NCBI RefSeq assembly: GCF_000002985.6
Contig: NC_003284.9
Coordinates: 15,624,001-15,688,000 of the forward strand
Direction of reading: 5' to 3'
Source: Caenorhabditis elegans
Taxonomy: Eukaryota > Nematoda > Chromadorea > Rhabditida > Rhabditidae
Length of the DNA: 64,000 nt
In this document: positions 23,748 to 34,648 of the stretch, in pieces
Layout of the letters: each line of letters starts with the position of its first letter
Numbering within the stretch: the stretch's first letter is position 1
Made by a program: the position numbers and the translations under genes
Notes under the pieces: generated by a model
Databases searched by the model: none
The model's input: the letters and a program-made list of their open reading frames with translations, nothing else
Told to the model about the DNA's origin: nothing

Positions 23748-24204
23748 AAAAACGTATGCAAAGAAATTTGTGTTGAACATTAATTCTAAATTTTGTAGAA
23801 AAATGAAACATTATAGGGGTCAATTCAGATTTTTCAGATACTAGAAAATACTCATTCCTTGATTAATGAATTATTAGGTAGTGGTTGGTAAGGCTTAGTT
23901 TTTCAATTTTGATTCGCACGTAAATGTTGACTATGTTCATTTTATCACTTCAAAAATTGCATTTTCAGGGAACCAAACCCATTAGGACCAAATATTAAAA
24001 ACTTAAAAAAAACAAATTTTCTGTTCGGTGAAACACTAAATAACTAATATAGGTATGTACACTGTCTTTTATTTTGAAAAAAACCAAAAATTAATAATTG
24101 TTTGCATACCACTGTTTTCCTTTAAAAAAAGTAAAAGTTGTTCAAAATCTATACAATCACGTTTAAACTAGTGTTAGTAGAATTATCTGTTATCAATAGA
24201 AATT

Positions 24205-24210
24205 TTTATT
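24205..24210 (-). terminator. Polyadenylation signal of the sulfotransferase gene
   Basis: The minus strand reads AATAAA 53 bases past the TAA stop at 24263. Confidence 0.6.
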
Positions 24211-24262
24211 TTCGGGGCATGGCAAATTCATAACGGCTTTCACTATTATATTCACAAATAAA

Positions 24263-26905
24263 TTAACTTTGAATGAAAGGAGACTGCAATTTGAAAATTC
24301 GATAATCATTTTCATAAATCAAATGTAAAAGACGCATTGCTTCAGGATCACTACGCATTTCCTTTCCTATTTTTTCTCGAATGGCAGATCCGCTGGTGCT
24401 ATGTTTTGTTCGATTCGCTGAAATTGAAATACGAATAAGTTATTGATAATACTGAAAAATGTTCAGACACCCATACGTACCCAGGAAATATTTAAGCATT
24501 ATTTGTTATATTATATGTATTTTAATTTTCAGTTTCTTGAGTAACCCAATGTTTTCTAAAATTTACAAAAAAAACCTGATAACTCCTGAAAAATGTGCGA
24601 AATTGTGCCATTGTCAACTCCATGAACAGAAAATATATTCATCAGCTCACGGATCGTCTGACTTTGTTTCTCCTCAGTCTCCCCGAAAAATAGAAACCTG
24701 TAGTTTTTGATCGTTTCACTGTCAAAGTCGCAAAACCTGAAAGATCATAATATCAGGCAATATTGTGAGTCTATTATCGATTCTGATGTATTTCATGTTA
24801 GTACTTAAAGGTGGTGTAGTCGAATTTTTTTTCGCTTTTTTTAAAGACTATTAGACTGTCTAAAAACACCAAATTTCATAATGATACTTCTTGAAAACTT
24901 TTCAAAAAAAAAGTTGTGACGGCTCAAAAAATCGCCTAAAATTAGTTAAAAATTGAAATTTGACAGACTTGTTAATGTTGCAGCGGCTGGAAACTATCTT
25001 TTTTGAAATTACCGTCAAATTTTAGTACACATTGTAATTATCTTAAGTTTTCAACTTCATTTAGGTATTTTAAAGTGGAAGGACGGCGAGATTTGGTTTT
25101 AAAAAAGTTAAAAAACTCGCCGCCCATCGACTTTAAAATACCTAAAGAAGTTGAAAACGCGAGAAAATTACATTGTACACTCAAAATTTGACCATGATTT
25201 CAAAAAAAAAATGTTTCCAGCCGCTGTGATAAGTCGGTCAAATTTCAAACTTCAACTAATTTTAGGTCATTTTTTGAGCCGTCATAACTTTTTTTGAGAA
25301 GTTTTCAGGCTATTTCGAATCTAACAAAACAATAAAAACTCGACTACACCAGCTTTAAAGTCTCAAAGTTAACTTACCAAGACATGGGAGCAAAATGCCG
25401 ATCCTCGTAAGAAAAACTAAGTAGTCTTCCCTCCGCAATCAACTTGAACCTCTCATATTGTTCTTTCAAAACACATACCATATCTTTATTGCAGCCATAG
25501 CACCGGTAATCTTTCTTTTCTGCCTCACTAAACGCAAAATATTAATTTTCAACACTGTATTTAAAAACTCTCACTGTATGCATTTATCAACAAACCCAGA
25601 AAGAAACCTTTCCACTGGATCTCGAATAATAGCAAGTTTTGTGGTGAAAGTTGTGTTCATGGCAATATGGTTTGCATGCGTTTTGTTACATGTTTCCACT
25701 GATATACTGATAAATATTGATTAGTTAGTATTTTTTCATTTTCCAATACGCTTACTGATTTCTAAACTCCACTGTTAATGAATTTCCCGTTTTCGAAAAC
25801 TTTCTTGGGGTATTTAGAAAGCAGAAAAGATTGAGTAGAATTGTTGATAGATTTTTTTGTATTCGACAAGCAGCCAAACTATATTTTGGAGATGTCTGAA
25901 ATTCGCATACTTGTACTAAAAAATATTAGTAGATGATTCTTACAACAAAAGTCGATCGAAATGGAACATATGGTGGAATCAGTGGAGAAGATGACGTGTG
26001 CGTCCAGTTAGAAATACTTCTTAAATAGTTATAATTGCCTCTCAATAATTTTTCAAACCGATTAAATGTTTGAAAAAATCTAGAACGTTGCTTGTTTGGA
26101 AATGCTGATTTTTTCCTGTTTTTTTTGTTTTTGAACGGAGCTTCAACAGTTGTTTTCACTAAAATAAACACAGTTTAATTTCGATTTGTGTAAATTTACA
26201 TTGTAAACGCCCAATGTAAACACCGCTATAGGGCTTCCATCCGGCGTGGCTCCCACGCTGTAAACGCCTCACGAAATCTTTATATTACGGGACCATGAGA
26301 TCATGAGAATTCCTACTTTTCTGACGGCAAATATCTCGTAGCGAAGGGACCTGCGTCTCTCTTCGCCATATGCTTTCTTGATGCCGCGGCCTGCCAATAT
26401 TTTCGCGCCAGTAAATAGGCATTCTCATGATCTCATGGTCCCGTAATAGCGACGCGTCATACGCTATCGCACTATTTGGTGCAAACGTGGCTCCGCGTCC
26501 GAAACTTTTTGGGCTCCGCGCATCGCGATAAAGATTTCGATCACGGCGTGGGAGCGATGCCGGATGGGAGCCCTACACCGCTACTATGCAGTCGCAAAAA
26601 CGTCCACCGCTCCCGCCTCGCGGCGACCTCCGCCTGCCTCGAGTCGCGAGCCTGACCTCCCGTATAGTGCGGCGCGGAATCCAAAAAGTGTCGGCTGCTG
26701 ACGTGAACCGCACATATATCCCATCGAAGCCCTAACCTTGTTTTAAATGTATTTAACGGTACCTTGTTAAGTTGAATATTGAAAATCGTTCATCTTGAAT
26801 AACTGAATATCGATTCGCGTCTTTAGAGCAAAAGTATGATAAATTTATAGTTATAATAATTAAAATAGCAAAAAGTAGAAACGTGTTCAGTAGATTGATA
26901 GTCAT
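24263..26905 (-). CDS. Carbohydrate sulfotransferase, type II membrane protein
   Basis: Seven exons on the minus strand: 26905-26758 (3' boundary uncertain), 26158-25944, 25895-25756, 25706-25575, 25527-25378, 24736-24576 and 24417-24263 (TAA), about 366 residues. Exon 1 encodes a signal anchor (NLLNTFLLFAILIIITINLS). Exon 3 has the family block CRIQKNLSTILLNLFCFLN, and exon 4 has RDPVERFLSGFVDKC, the 3'-phosphate-binding motif of PAPS-dependent sulfotransferases. Exon 5 has CYGCNKDM and RHFAPMSW, and exon 6 continues FCDFDSETIKNYRFLFFG. These are hallmarks of the expanded nematode family that sulfates sugars in the Golgi. The acceptor sugar is unknown. Exons 2-7 join perfectly. Exon 1 joins in frame only through a weak C|GTTAAA donor (a better-looking AG|GTACCG donor breaks frame), so its 3' end or a further small exon is unsettled. 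The intron after exon 5 contains a family B element. Confidence 0.85.
24807..25358. repeat. Palindromic element, family B, in a sulfotransferase intron
   Basis: The left end TTAAAGGTGGTGTAGTCGAA and the right end ACTCGACTACACCAGCTTTAA flank two mirrored halves. Each half contains TATGACGGCTC (or its complement), CAGCGGCTGGAAAC, and the centre TTTAAAGTGGAAGGACGGCG opposed to CGCCGCCCATCGACTTTAAA. It is close to a full palindrome of about 550 bases. Confidence 0.9.
26210..26600. repeat. GC-rich inverted-repeat element inside the first sulfotransferase intron
   Basis: The outer arms are GGGCTTCCATCCGGCGTGG (about 26230) and CGATGCCGGATGGGAGCCC (about 26555). An inner pair, ATTACGGGACCATGAGATCA (26284) and TGATCTCATGGTCCCGTAAT (26429), is perfectly complementary over 20 bases. 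The element is much richer in GC than its surroundings and has no gene-like frame. Confidence 0.85.
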
Positions 26906-29370
26906 TTTTTTCAAAAATTATGTAGACATCGCAACAAAAAACTGAGAATAACCATGGCCTTTGTATTATTTTTCGCTCTCACATGAATCACACAACATGC
27001 AAACCCCATTTTTTAAAACAGATCATGTAATCCGATCGGCTTTGTTTTGTGATCAGACACGATGTCCCTATTCGATTGTCACCTTTTTCATTCAAACTTG
27101 CCCTTCCCTAGATTGATTTTTGTTCCATTCATTTCGTTCATTTTGTTCATTTCATCAGCGACAATTCCAGAAGCATAAAACGAGAAAGAAAAAAAACCAA
27201 CCCAACATGCGACCATCATTTTCTTTTTACACTAATGAGGCACAATTCAACAAACGTCATCAACGACTTCAATCAACTTGCTTCTTGCGCCCCGAATCCA
27301 TTAGAGACGGACAAAAAACGACTTGTAGAGCAAAAAGACGCACATGGAATAACTGAAAGTCGGAGTTGTTTTTGAGCCCGAGGCAGAGAGCGGCACGGCG
27401 TACGGAAAAAGAACACAAAAATACGCTACCTATCAAAAAGTACCCATCTCTGCAGAGCATTTGTCATTTTGTTATTATTTTGATTAACATAATCGCTTCT
27501 ATTGATATCATAGATATAAAAAAAAATTATTGAAGTGCATTTAATTTTTGTATTTGGCAGTAAATAAATTGGGGTATTTTATGTCGTTGAGTCTAGATGT
27601 ATGTACTTGACCCTTAAATGGAATAATTGTACAACGTGAGCTAAAATACATTTCAACTAGCTTATTTATTCGTCAGTAATAAAATATGATAAAATATAAG
27701 ACTTATATTTTTGTCCAATCTTCAGTTCATTGCCCAGCTGTGGAGGGAACAATAAATTATTACCATTTTTATTGAATTAAAATTTAAAAAAAACGAGTTG
27801 CCAAAGTTCAACATCTACGCGGAATGTATATCGAAACTTCCGCAAAAAGACAAAATTATTTTGCACAGTTTGATGTTCGAAGTTCAAACCAGAACAAAAA
27901 CAATCTTTTCATGAATGCTGAGATTCTTGTAAATTAGTCTGAGTTCTTCAAATGAATCAAGTTCTCGTGACGCAATTAGTTATTTTGATAGTCTGCGTAA
28001 ATGTGATAATATTATTGTTAACAATATACAAATAGTTATTAACTCCTATTCATTTCAAAATAAGAGTTTTGCGTCATCATTTGAAGAAAAAAAACTCTGA
28101 AATTCCAGACAGCTTTTAGTTGTCTCTTTTTCTATACTAGTTATGTCATTTAACATCGCTAACTGACAGTAACTACAAATTCCAGTACGCATCCCCATCT
28201 CTCTTGATTAATACGATAGACTCATAGGATTTTATTGAAAAGGTAGACTTACGGTATTTGTTTCTGTTATAGCGTACGTACATGGCGTACGTTTTAGTAT
28301 TGTGCATTTCCTTTGAAACGTTTACTCAAACAGTTGGATCACTTTAAAGTAAGTTGATTTATATTTGTTTTGTTTTAAATTCACAACAACACTACAAAAA
28401 ATACACTTGCAATTTCTAGTGAAAGCTTTTTATAAGGGTTTATGCTAATAGCAGAATACGATAATTATAATAGTATTGCATCCTGATATTATAATAAATA
28501 TACAGCAAACAATTTGAAATTGGGTGTTTTAGTCAATGCACACGGAAAGTATTCACTTTCTGTTCTGAAAAAGATGACTTATGAACCGAATTTCACATCT
28601 TGCCAGAATTACGTTCAAACTATTGATTAACATCAGATCAGTTGAGCGTAATCTTTAGTTTCAAGTTTAAGTTTGAAGCTATGATAATGGTTCTATAGGC
28701 ATCCGGCATCAATTAGTATATATCATTCAGTTAGACTACAAGTGGCAAAATCTAGATTATACAAAAACATGGCACGGTCACAGAAATGGTAGCAGCACGT
28801 GGAGTCAGAAAGTCCCATTTCGCTTTGATCTAAGAAAAATGCGGGAGAAGAGACGCAGACATCTCATCTGATTTTGCATGGTTAAGAGCGTGCTGACGTC
28901 ACAATTTTTCTAGAAAAATATTCCCGCGTTTTTCGTAGATCAAACATCAATGAGACAGCCTGCCACCACGTGTAGCAGGTGATAAAACTAGCTGACGAGT
29001 AATTTCTAGAAATAACTCTAGAGATTCAATCACAACAAAACCTTATAAAATTCTGATCTACAATATTTGTTCTTCAAACATTACTCGTTCATCTTACTTT
29101 CTAAGATCCTTAAAGATCTCTGGAAAACAAGTCCACGGCAGCCTCCAAACTAAACATATTTTGCACCTTGCTGGTCATCTCCATGGGCACATGCAAACAC
29201 TTTGCCATTTGCCCTCATTTCTTATTAATACATCAATTTTCAAGCGGCCAGCATCTCCGGTCCACTATCCGTTGAACATTTTCCTGAGCTGTGTTAGCCG
29301 GCCAGGGCGCCCACTCTACTGAGCGCGTCGCCGTCAATCATGGCATCGGTGCTAATCCAGAAATTGAATG
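26906..29370. other. Upstream region of the sulfotransferase and start of a gene-poor interval
   Basis: No exon with matching splice sites was found. Coding-like frames at 27120-27460 are low in complexity and unsupported by splice sites. A family F repeat lies at 28790-28980. Confidence 0.4.
28790..28980. repeat. Dispersed repeat, family F, copy 1
   Basis: Shared words are GAGAAGAGACGCAGA, GCATGGTTAAGAGCGTGCTG, ACGTCACA, and CCCGCGTTTTTCGTAGATCAA followed by GACAGCCTG. Other copies are at 38060-38225 and 59640-59795. Confidence 0.8.
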
Positions 29371-29388
29371 AATGGATGAAATTAGGAC

Positions 29389-29390
<2 letters not shown>

Positions 29391-29440
<50 letters not shown>
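29391..29440. repeat. (GT)n microsatellite
   Basis: Twenty-five GT units. Long CV or TH peptides on either strand come from this tract. Confidence 0.95.
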
Positions 29441-29444
<4 letters not shown>

Positions 29445-30220
29445 ACGTGTCTCGACGTGTTTGTGTATTAGTATGTGTGAGCGTGAGTGTGTATAAAGAA
29501 AGAAAGCGAGTAAAACCACCAGCAGCAGCACCATATACACAAGCACATATTTTTCAATAAATGTTTTCTTCTCCCCGGTGTGTATGTGACGTGATAGAAT
29601 TGTTTTTCTTTTTTCCTTCCTCTCTTTCTCTCTATTTTTCAAAGAAGACCAATTGTGCATCTTGCTTGCTCTTGTTTTTTTTTAAATTTTTCCCTTTTTG
29701 TGTTCCATTTTCCCATTCCTTTTTTCCCAGAGCGCTTTTAAAAATGAAGTGGAATTTCTAGTATTCTAGTATTCAGCATAGAGTCACACAATTACAGTCT
29801 GAAAACCACTTTCCCTAATCTGTCGCTGGGATCTGTCTGAGCTTTCAACGAATGCGTTCTGACTGCCCATTCACAATCCCATGGGACCGGTAGTTGAGCA
29901 TGAGGCGGCGGAGAAAAAAAACTGATGCACTATCTTTGCAAGCTCTTCACTGGTTGTCTCCTTTTTTGTGCTTTTCCCAAGAGTAATAGATGCGAGAATG
30001 AACTTGTGTCGTGGTATGTCCTTATGAACTAAATATTTCCCTAGTTTCCTTTTTTCAAGGTTACCGAAAAATTCATTTTACGAATCTATTTCATTTTTTA
30101 AAAATTATACAGTTGAGGTTTTTTGATTTGAAAATATCAAGAAAGGAAAGTCTACGTTGCTAGTAATACAGTAAGTTTTATGTTTTTTGTTTGTGGTGTT
30201 TTATCTTAACTAACACAATA

Positions 30221-30425
30221 AGTACTTGTGTATTATATGCCCTCGTGTTAAAATTAATTTAAACTGTCCTTAGCTTCTCCATTGAAAATAGACGCGTCAT
30301 GTATTTTTTTCGTTACCCGAAATGCTTATTTTTTAATCCTAAAATTCAAAACATATTCCACACGTTTTTATTTTTTAAATTAAAAAACATTACTTTCAAA
30401 TAAGAATCTTTGATACACAAGTACC
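30221..30425. repeat. Inverted-repeat element, family E, copy 2
   Basis: The ends AGTACTTGTGTATTAT and GATACACAAGTACC, with the internal block CACACGTTTTTATTTTTTAA, match copies at 23539 and 55115. This is the most diverged of the three. Confidence 0.75.
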
Positions 30426-30750
30426 ACAAAATATGTTGTATTCAGATAATTATTTTATTGGTACGTTTTTTAAGGAAATTCTATCATAAATTCTATATAT
30501 TGCCTATATTCACGTGGAAATTAGTTAAACTATTAAACGAACGTTTTCTTGTTTCTTAAAAAAAAATCAAAAAATAGACGAAGTTTTTTCATTAAAATTT
30601 ACAACAGAATTTTTAAAAAAAGTTAAGTGATCAACTGCATGAAAATTGTCAATAGGCAGAACTAAGTTGACCAGTTACGGACAACAAATTGTTGCAATTT
30701 GGAAAGGCATCCCTGATCTTTTTCATCAAATTCTTTCTAAAAATTGGTAC

Positions 30751-30955
30751 TTATGGGTTTTGTTCCCCCCAAAATGTTTTAATTTTCTAACTATAAGTTT
30801 CAATTAACCACAAAAACGTGAACTTTTTGGAACGATTTGTAGAAATGAATCCTTTGCTCCGTATTTTTGTTCAAGTTTTTTAATTTGAAAGGTGGTTAAT
30901 TGAAATTTAGATAATTAAAAACATTTTGGGGGGAACGAAACCTATAAATAAAATT
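30751..30955. repeat. Foldback element of about 200 bases
   Basis: The arm GGGTTTTGTTCCCCCCAAAA followed by TGTTTTAA pairs with AAAACATTTTGGGGGGAACG followed by AAACC. The inner arms GTTTCAATTAACCAC and GGTGGTTAATTGAAA also pair. Confidence 0.8.
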
Positions 30956-32113
30956 TTTTTTTGTTTCCTTAATTTTTTAAAATTACTTTTTGTTTCCTAG
31001 CTTAACGGACTGAGCTCAAACCATTCAAGTATAATTTTACCCGTTTGCAAAGATCATACTCTATTCATAAGTGATAACAAATCTTATAATACACCTCTCC
31101 TTTTAATAGTTTACCCTCCCCTTTCCAAACCTTACTAGCCACCAACTTGAACACTACTTGCCAGTTTGTCTCATCTCTCTCTTCATTTGTCTTTTCATTA
31201 GAAAAGCAAGCACGGAGGGCAAAAATGCGCTTATATCCGGTAGGCGGCGGCTAAAGGGGTGGCTGGAAAACATCGAAACGCGCACATGCACATACAAATT
31301 CTAATTAACAAACGTTTGTTTTGATTTGAAGAAGGAAAACGTCTACTTCAGCCTCTGAGGCGGTTTTTGTGATCTTAAATTTGTCGTTTTTTTGAACGAT
31401 TTGTCAAAGAAAAGTTGTTACTTTAAATTGATTTAAACAGGTACTTTTTAAAATAATTTGGTAATTTTTGTTGTGTACTTTACATATTTACTATCATCCG
31501 ATTTATCATCCGGACAATTTTAGATTTGTTTAAAAAAACTGATTCAAAATCTCTAGTGTTAAAAATTACTAGATTTACTTTCAAACTTTTTTTTGTTCTA
31601 CCAGTTTTTGATTACCCAAACTGTCTGATTTTGTCATCGGTGTACATAACTGAAGCCGAGCCCATGTCATGTTTTCGTACTCATTTTTTTCCAGTTTTTT
31701 CCTCATCCCTCCTGTTGCCTCCACTCCTTCTGGTTCTCTTGTTGGGGATGACGAATTCTAATATTTCTTGGCCTAATCCGTTTTTGTATTGTGAAAAATG
31801 AAGAATGGCGCGTGAATACAAAATATCATGTGTTTTTGTAGGAATTACACGTACATGTATACATTATGCACACTAATATCTAATATTTGTTTCACTGGAA
31901 CTGCATTGATTAATGTATGTATTACGTAGATTAGCGTAATAAGGGTCCGCGATTATGAACATTAGGGATTGAAATTAGATTTATTGTTTTTACATTGGTC
32001 ATTGGGATACACTGTGTTTCATTACTCAAAACAGTTCTGAGCATAGCGAAAAAATTTGAAAAATGCCAAGAAAGTGGTTGAGCCGGTTATTGTGTTTTTT
32101 TTTTCTTCAAACT

Positions 32114-32536
32114 TAAAGGTGGAGTAGCACCAGTGGGGAATTTGTCTAAATGCACTTATAATGATCCAAAACAACCGAATATCACAATAAAACACTCAAA
32201 AATTTTTAGATTTTTAATAATTTCCGGTCAAATTTTTGTCAAATTGCCAAAATTTTGAAAAATACTAGCTTTTGAGGAAATTTTAAGAAATGTCGCATGT
32301 TTTGACCCCATAAATGTTTTTATACAAATAATTTAAACACAATTTAAACATAAAAAATGTACAAAAAAATTTTTTTTTGATCGACTTCCAAAATTATGAG
32401 TGGCAAAAACTGAGCTATTTCCACTTTTTGACAGTAAATAAACAAATTAAAAACAATTTTTCAAAAGTTTTATTGTGATATTCAGTCATTTTGGGACCAA
32501 TTGAGTGGTTTTTCCCTGGCCCTCTCCACCTTTAAA
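32114..32536. repeat. Palindromic element, family A, copy 3
   Basis: The left end is TAAAGGTGGAGTAGCACCAG, and the right end CCTCTCCACCTTTAA is diverged. Internal blocks match family A (GACCGAATATCA-type words, GTCGACTTCCAAAATTATGA-type words). Confidence 0.8.
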
Positions 32537-32637
32537 TAAGTCAGTAAAACAGGTTAAAATAAAAATGCCACGAGTGACAATTCAAAAATCTTCCGGTAAT
32601 TTTGTTGAATTTATTCTGACACGTAGATAAGGTATAT

Positions 32638-33225
32638 TAAAGGTGGTGGTACTGAAATCTGGGAAATATTTTTAATTGACTCCAAATTCCCCCTTGATTC
32701 CGAATATCGATGTGAAAATTTTTTTTAACCCTGATTTTTTATTTACGCTTGAATTTACAAATTTCATTTGTGCCCCTGTCTATCTTTTCAAATGCGCGCC
32801 CCTTATAAATTCGCATTGGAGCACGCTTTCATCGTTTGATTTTCTTTGTTTAATTAATTAATTTTTGCCGAATTCAATTTTTTAAAACCAGTTTCATTCA
32901 TTTTTGTCGAAAAAAAAACAATTTTTTTTCGGAAAAACCGATAAAAACTCGTTAAAAAGGAATGAAACTGGTTTAAAAAAATTGAATTCGGCGCAAATAA
33001 ATGAAAAAAAAAACGAAGAAAATCAAACGATGCAAGCGCGCTCCAATGCAAATTTGTTTGGGAGCGCATTTGAAAAAATAAACGTGGGCACAAATAAAAC
33101 TCGGGAATTCAAGCGTGGATATAAAATCAGGTAATTGTGTTTTTTATTTTTCACATCGATATTCGGAATCAGGGAAACATTTGGAGTTAATAAAATAGTT
33201 CCCGATTTTCGGTACTCCATTTTTA
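32638..33225. repeat. Palindromic element, family C, copy 1
   Basis: The left half has GTACTGAAATCTGGGAAATA and TTCCGAATATCGATGTGAAA. The right half repeats these in complement, ending TTCGGTACTCCATTTTTAGT. The centre has complementary words GCCGAATTCAATTTTTTAAA and TTTAAAAAAATTGAATTCGG. Other copies are at 41298-41852 and 49331-49908. Confidence 0.85.
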
Positions 33226-34228
33226 GTATTCGCACAAGTTTTAGAAAACGTGGCATATAAACGAATTTATAAAAAGCCGTAAGTATAGTTTAAACTGGTC
33301 TGTTAGTGTTATATAGTTACGATATTTTCTAATCGAAAAATGTAAAACTAAAAACTGAAAATGGCAATTTGAAAATCGAACAAGGTCTCGCATTTCGATA
33401 AAATAAATATTTCGGCCTTCCTGGAATCCAGAAGCTATTTTCTCAAGAGTTTATTTAGGTGGTTAAGGTACAGTAGTATTCTTCAAGTACCCCCCCCCCC
33501 CCCCGTTTCTTCCATTTTTCTCCTTTTTCTTCGTCTATATTTGCAATTGCAATTCCATTCCCTTTTTTTTCGTTTTATTTCTATTTCCTTCAGTTTTTCC
33601 CTATTTTTCAATTTCCGGAATGTGAATTGAAAAAAAAACGAGAAATAAAAAGACAATCGAAATTGTAGTACTCCAGTCTTTGACAAGCTCGAAGAAGAAG
33701 CCGTTCATAAATCCCCCGATCAAGCTCCCCAGTCAATCTTGTGATGGTATAGGTGGGAATAGAATGAAAAAAGCTTCTTGTGGTCTTGAAGAATGAGAGA
33801 ATAGAAGAATTATTTTAATCTGAAAAAAGGGTTTCACAGAGGATTATCGTCCTTTTTTCTATTTCCCTGCACTTCTTCCACTTCTTTTTATTCTCGTGAC
33901 ATGAATGTGAATGATTCACACGTACGACAAAGCTAATGAGCATCATATATAGGCAATTGCTCGTTAGAATTCCAATATTATTATTTGACTAATTGCTAAT
34001 TATTAGCTATCGAAATTATGCAACGTTTTTGGGAATAGGCGAGATGAGAGCAGTTTTCCTGCGTGCTTTTGGTAATTAGGTATGAAAAAGAAATAGAACA
34101 AATAGAGCGTCTTATTAGCTTTTATTTTCTATTTTTAAGTTGAAAAATATAAACAAAACCATTATAAAATATCGAAAAGGGCACTTTTTTCAAAAAAGAA
34201 TTTTTAAGCATGGTAACGTTTTCAAATT
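33226..34228. other. Spacer with a poly-C tract and pyrimidine-rich DNA, no gene recognised
   Basis: A 15-C run at 33490-33504 is followed by about 100 bases of T and C (TTTTCTCCTTTTTCTTCG). Nothing coding was seen. Confidence 0.4.
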
Positions 34229-34648
34229 GTGAAAGGTGGAGTAGCGCCAGTGGAGAAAACGTTAAAAACTACTCCTATGGTGCCAAAATGATTGAATATC
34301 ATAGTAAAACTTTTCAAAAATATTTTTGAAAATATTTTAGTTACTGTCAAAAAGCGACAATTGCTCAAATTTTGTCACTCATAATTTTGGGAGGCGACCG
34401 AAATACTTTTTTTTCTATACTTTTTATTTTGTAACTTTGTTTTAATTATTCGTATTAAAACATTGTTAGGGCCCGAACATGTGACATTGCTTTGGATTCC
34501 CTCAAGAGCTTATATTTTTCAAAATTTCGACCGAAAACTATGAAAAATCTAAAAATTTATGGAGTGTTTTATTATAATATTCGAATCGTTTTGGATCATA
34601 ATAATTGTATTCAGACAAAATTTTTACTCGCGTTATTCAATCTTCCAT
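34229..34648. repeat. Palindromic element, family A, copy 4
   Basis: The left end GAAAGGTGGAGTAGCGCCAG is clear. The right end (ACTCGCGTTATTCAATCTTCC) is degraded. Internal family A blocks are present. Confidence 0.75.

Larger units (their letters stand above)
29441..32113. other. Gene-poor interval with two short inverted-repeat elements
   Basis: No exon was recognised. It holds a family E copy (30221-30425) and a roughly 200-base foldback element (30751-30955), plus pyrimidine-rich stretches near 29600-29700 and 31150-31200. Confidence 0.4.

Noticed and set aside
29382-29660. Frames made of CV or TH repeats
   Set aside because: Translation of the (GT)25 microsatellite.
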